NCBI GenBank assembly: GCA_964342265.1
Contig: CAYFFE010000127.1
Span: 1-9,379, forward strand
Length of the DNA stretch: 9,379 nt
Direction of reading: 5' to 3'
Source: Halioxenophilus sp964342265
Lineage (GTDB): Bacteria > Pseudomonadota > Gammaproteobacteria > Pseudomonadales > Cellvibrionaceae
Shown: in pieces, positions 7,019-9,379 of the stretch
Layout: each line of letters starts with the position of its first letter
Position numbering within the stretch: the first letter of the stretch is position 1
Translations under genes and position numbers: made by a program
The notes under the pieces: model-generated
Told to the model about the DNA's origin: nothing
Database searches by the model: none
What the model saw: the letters and a program-made list of their open reading frames with translations, nothing else

Positions 7019-7047
7019 ATACTATCCACTGCAATCAGCGTACTCAA
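7019..7047 (-). promoter_or_regulatory. Putative sigma-70 promoter of the effector-immunity cassette
   Basis: On the minus strand, TTGAGT (7047-7042) is followed by a 17-nt spacer and TAGTAT (7024-7019). Each box matches consensus at 4 of 6 positions and the spacing is ideal. Transcription would start near 7012, leaving a leader of about 30 nt before ATG 6980. Confidence 0.35.
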
Positions 7048-7212
7048 TAGTCAGTTTTTGCAAAGCTATCGAAAGTGAATGCAGTTCACGAAACAGGGTA
7101 CGGCTTAAATTAATTCGATATTGTTTTTTCTAAAGTGTAAGGGCTTGGGGTTATAAGGTGTTGGAAAGGAGAGTGGGGTTGTTTATATGTTAATTATTAT
7201 TGAGTCGTTATC

Positions 7213-7285
7213 GAATGCTAGCGTTTTGTTGCCCGTAGTGTGAATTTATAACTTCTCGATAGCAAGCGTACCCGCACTAGCATTC
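7213..7285. repeat. 9-bp inverted repeat flanking 55 nt
   Basis: GAATGCTAG (7213-7221) and CTAGCATTC (7277-7285) are exact reverse complements that bracket 55 nt just downstream of the SelO stop codon. The interior shows no long extension of the stem and no T-tract, so it is a poor terminator. It could be the ends of a very small mobile repeat, but no clear target duplication is visible. Confidence 0.4.
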
Positions 7286-7291
7286 TAATTT

Positions 7292-8779
7292 TTAAGTCCC
7301 GCAAAATGTTTTTAAGACTTCTTCTCCGGGTTTGGGTGGCTGAGCAAATTCTAGGTGATCGGGCTGATAGGTGTAGGGTTTTGCTAGTACGTCGACTAGA
7401 TCGTGGAATAACGTAAAGTCGTTTTCTCGGGTGGCTTTTTGTAGGGCGGCTTCCACCCAATGGTTGCGCGGTGTGAATATTGGATTGTTGTCTGCTAACG
7501 TTTTGGCGGCTTGGTTGGCGGGAATACCCTGTTGTGTTAATTCTGCTCGCCATTGTTGCAGCCAGGGTTCGAGTTTTTTAGGCAGTTGATAGAGGTTTTC
7601 TTGCGGGTTTTGTGGATCGGTTATTTGATCGATTAAAGCGCGAAAACTCAGCGTAAAATCCAACGATTCTGTGGCTAATAAATCCAAAAATGCTTGGCTG
7701 AGTTGTTCGGTTTGTGGGCTTGATTGATCGAAGCCCAGTTTGCGAGCAAAAAAAGTTTGATAGTGGTTGCTGTATTCGCCAATAAAATTTTCCAACAGGG
7801 CTTCGGCTTTTTTAATGGCTTGGGTTTGCGATGAATCCATAAGTGGCAACAGCGCCTGGGCCAGCCAGCTTACATTCCAGCGGGCAATGGTGGGTTGGTT
7901 GGCGTAGGCGTAGCGGCCTTGGGTATCGATGGAGCTGAAAACTTTGCGTGGATTGTATGTATCCATAAACGCGCAGGGGCCGTAGTCCACGGTCTCGCCG
8001 CACAGCAGCATGTTGTCGGTATTCATTACGCCGTGAATAAATCCAATCGACATCCACTGAGCGATTAATCTGGCCTGACTGTTTACCACCGCTGCCAGTA
8101 ATCCGGTGTAGGGGTCGGCTGGGTAATGGGTATCGATAAAATCGCGATAATGGCGATTGATCACGTAATCGGCCAATAATTTTATCGATTCTAAATCGCC
8201 ATTGGCGGCAAAAAATTGAAAAGTGCCAATGCGAATGTGGCTCTGGGCCACGCGGGTAAGTACTGCGCCGGGCAGCAACGAATCGCGCACCACCGGCTCG
8301 CCGGAGGTAACCGCTGCCAGTGCTCGGGTGGTGGCGATTCCCAGTGCGTGCATGGCTTCTGATACTAAATATTCGCGCAGCACGGGCCCTAATGGCGCGC
8401 GCCCGTCGCCCATGCGTGAGTAGGGCGTGGGCCCGCTGCCTTTTAGTTGCACGTCGTACAGGGCGTTATCGGCTCCGGCTAGCTCGCCCAGTAAAACGGC
8501 GCGGCCATCGCCCAGCTGTGGATTCCAGTGGCCAAATTGATGGCCTGCGTATACGGTGGCAATGGGTTGGCTACCGCTGGGTATGTCGTTGCCGGCTAAG
8601 CATTGAATGGCGGTGAGGGTATTGAGATCGGTGGCATTCAGGCCCAGAAAATCGGCCAGTGGCGTATTTAAGCGAATCAAGTGGGGGTCTTGCACGGGCG
8701 TGGGCGACTGCGCGCTGTAAAATTGCTCGCCGAGTGCTTGATAGCTGTTTTTGAAACTGGCCTGGCCAAAATTGCTCAC
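7292..8779 (-). CDS. selO: Protein adenylyltransferase SelO (pseudokinase-fold AMPylase)
   Basis: SelO (formerly YdiU/UPF0061) transfers AMP from ATP to Ser/Thr/Tyr residues of target proteins. It has a kinase-like fold that binds ATP in flipped orientation, and is linked to redox stress. With the GTG start the protein is 495 aa, close to the E. coli length. Family motifs are all present: YAGHQFGHWNPQLGDGRAV (about 77-95), LKGSGPTPYSRMGDGRAPLG (112-131) and LREYLVSEAMHALGI (134-148). The catalytic loop IHGVMNTDN (248-256) holds the expected Asp and Asn, and DYGP (265-268) holds the metal-binding Asp. All key residues appear intact. The protein ends in FCGT, with Cys near the C-terminus where eukaryotic SelO has selenocysteine. 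An open frame extends upstream to TTG 8803, but GAGGAG sits 6 nt before GTG 8779, so the GTG is preferred. It is probably co-transcribed with the small gene 45 nt upstream. Confidence 0.95.
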   Translation of the reverse strand: MSNFGQASFKNSYQALGEQFYSAQSPTPVQDPHLIRLNTPLADFLGLNATDLNTLTAIQCLAGNDIPSGSQPIATVYAGHQFGHWNPQLGDGRAVLLGELAGADNALYDVQLKGSGPTPYSRMGDGRAPLGPVLREYLVSEAMHALGIATTRALAAVTSGEPVVRDSLLPGAVLTRVAQSHIRIGTFQFFAANGDLESIKLLADYVINRHYRDFIDTHYPADPYTGLLAAVVNSQARLIAQWMSIGFIHGVMNTDNMLLCGETVDYGPCAFMDTYNPRKVFSSIDTQGRYAYANQPTIARWNVSWLAQALLPLMDSSQTQAIKKAEALLENFIGEYSNHYQTFFARKLGFDQSSPQTEQLSQAFLDLLATESLDFTLSFRALIDQITDPQNPQENLYQLPKKLEPWLQQWRAELTQQGIPANQAAKTLADNNPIFTPRNHWVEAALQKATRENDFTLFHDLVDVLAKPYTYQPDHLEFAQPPKPGEEVLKTFCGT

Positions 8780-8785
8780 GAAATA

Positions 8786-8791
8786 CTCCTC
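8786..8791 (-). promoter_or_regulatory. Strong ribosome binding site fixing the GTG start of selO
   Basis: On the minus strand GAGGAG (within AAAGAGGAG) lies 6 nt before GTG 8779. The alternative TTG at 8803 lies upstream of this site and would place it inside the coding sequence, so GTG is the likely start. Confidence 0.75.
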
Positions 8792-8824
8792 TTTGCAAAT
8801 CAACGGTGGGTTGATTGGTGTGGG

Positions 8825-9145
8825 TTATTCAAACACATCTCCGGCCAGATATTCATCTATTGCGTAAACTAAGGTTTCGTTTTCGCGAATGTTTTGGGCT
8901 AAGTGTCGGCTTTCTTGTTCGCTGTGATCGTGCAGGTCAAAGCTTAACGTGGCGACGTATTCGTTTTGATAAAAAATTTGCGTGCGCAGTACCACGGGTC
9001 CACCGGGCCTTTTTGCCGGGGCTAAACTGGCCACGACTCGCAGGTTGCGATCGATTTGATTGATAAAACTAAAACCTTCAATAAGGCTGTGCTCAGATGG
9101 TATTAAATTTTCTTGTGGTGGGAGCATAGGTATATTGGCGCTCAT
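8825..9145 (-). CDS. Small protein of unknown function upstream of selO
   Basis: The 106-aa protein is one I do not recognise. It is soluble and acidic at its C-terminus, with no signal peptide or membrane helix. The middle (about 27-75) looks beta-rich: FSFINQIDRNLRVVASL, then VVLRTQIFYQNEYVATLSFDL. A charged helical end follows, HSEQESRHLAQNIRENETLVYAIDEYLAGD. It has the GC content and codon style of selO and is on the same strand, with 45 nt between its stop and the preferred selO start, so an operon is likely. ATG 9145 has no clear ribosome binding site; an ATG six codons in (9127) is no better. A role connected with SelO is possible, but nothing in the sequence shows it. Confidence 0.72.
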   Translation of the reverse strand: MSANIPMLPPQENLIPSEHSLIEGFSFINQIDRNLRVVASLAPAKRPGGPVVLRTQIFYQNEYVATLSFDLHDHSEQESRHLAQNIRENETLVYAIDEYLAGDVFE

Positions 9146-9379
9146 GCGATTATCGGCAGATAAGTTAACAGGGAATCAAGGCTAAACACGGCGCAGGTTT
9201 AATTGGCAAGGCCGATTGTCCTCAATGGGCCACTGGCCTGCAATTTTCACTCCTAGTGTTAAAATCGCCCCAGCGCTGGAAACTGTCGTATTTCGGCGTT
9301 ATAAACGCAATGTCGTAACCTTAACAACGTGCCATGCTCTGTTGGTAATCTGTAGGAAATGCTTTAAAGAGGCGCTACA
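9146..9379. other. Divergent intergenic region with palindromes and a likely start of a plus-strand gene past the edge
   Basis: No coding frame is supported here. Two palindromes are visible: GGCCA-C-TGGCC (9228-9238) and CCAGCGCTGG (9270-9279). A weak plus-strand promoter candidate is TGGAAA (9277-9282), 17 nt, TATAAA (9300-9305). AAAGAGG (9366-9372) looks like a ribosome binding site, and 7 nt later the window ends, so a plus-strand gene probably starts immediately beyond it. The only nearby ATG (9359) hits a stop after one codon. Confidence 0.4.

Larger units (their letters stand above)
6981..7291. other. Intergenic region upstream of the effector cassette (311 nt)
   Basis: This AT-rich gap lies between the end of SelO and the start of the 307-aa gene, both on the minus strand. 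It holds a promoter candidate (7019-7047), a wide 9-bp inverted repeat (7213-7285) and a 14-nt sequence (7203-7216) resembling the arms of the 2654-2726 inverted repeat. No clear intrinsic terminator for SelO is seen. No gene is supported: a short plus-strand frame from ATG 7188 has only 18 codons and a badly spaced ribosome binding site. Confidence 0.55.

Noticed and set aside
7188..7244. 18-codon plus-strand ORF behind a GGAAAGGAGAG sequence
   Set aside because: The ribosome-binding-like sequence is about 15 nt from the ATG, too far, and the peptide has no notable features.
7218..7553. 111-codon minus-strand frame, rich in Arg and Ser, overlapping the selO end
   Set aside because: It overlaps selO in another frame and has the Arg/Ser-rich look of a shadow frame. 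Its tail covers only the inverted repeat region.
8780..8803. TTG at 8803 as the selO start
   Set aside because: It would place the strong GAGGAG site inside the coding region; GTG 8779 sits 6 nt after that site and gives a normal SelO N-terminus.

Overview
The window looks like chromosomal DNA from a marine-type gammaproteobacterium, possibly of the Cellvibrionales. That placement is an inference from the style of the genes and of a degraded integrase, not from any marker gene. Three genes look like ordinary chromosomal genes of higher GC: an OPT-family transporter (2941-4749, +), the protein AMPylase SelO (7292-8779, -) and a small unknown protein upstream of SelO (8825-9145, -). Between and beside them lie two visibly AT-richer blocks that look accessory.

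Left block (1-2575). Positions 223-902 hold a badly decayed tyrosine integrase, broken by several frameshifts and stops, with its catalytic Arg/Tyr regions still readable. Tail-to-tail with it is an intact 539-aa gene on the minus strand (956-2575) that resembles the 'sporadically distributed' TIGR04141/DUF6119 family. An integrase ruin beside a patchily distributed, AT-rich gene suggests a mobile, perhaps defence-related, gene. The region between it and the OPT gene (2576-2940) carries a perfect 22-bp inverted repeat around a 29-nt loop, probably a dispersed palindromic repeat. It also carries a plausible promoter with an operator-like palindrome in front of the transporter.

Middle block (4751-6980, all minus). 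A 307-aa protein has a soluble N-terminal half and a hydrophobic, Gly/Ala-rich region. It is followed after 4 nt by a 197-aa three-helix membrane protein, and 141 nt later by a paralogous 188-aa membrane protein. The layout resembles a membrane-targeting effector (YafU-like or pore-forming-like) with two tandem immunity proteins of a DUF1240-like type. The function is inferred. The last of these genes ends one nucleotide from the stop codon of the convergent OPT gene, so no terminator fits between them. A plausible sigma-70 promoter sits at 7019-7047 in front of the effector candidate.

Right block (7292-9379). SelO most likely starts at a GTG (8779) behind a strong ribosome binding site. The small upstream gene is probably co-transcribed with it. 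The last 234 nt look like a divergent intergenic region with two palindromes, a possible promoter and a ribosome-binding-site-like sequence aimed at a gene starting just past the right edge. No rRNA, tRNA, CRISPR array or intact transposase was found.
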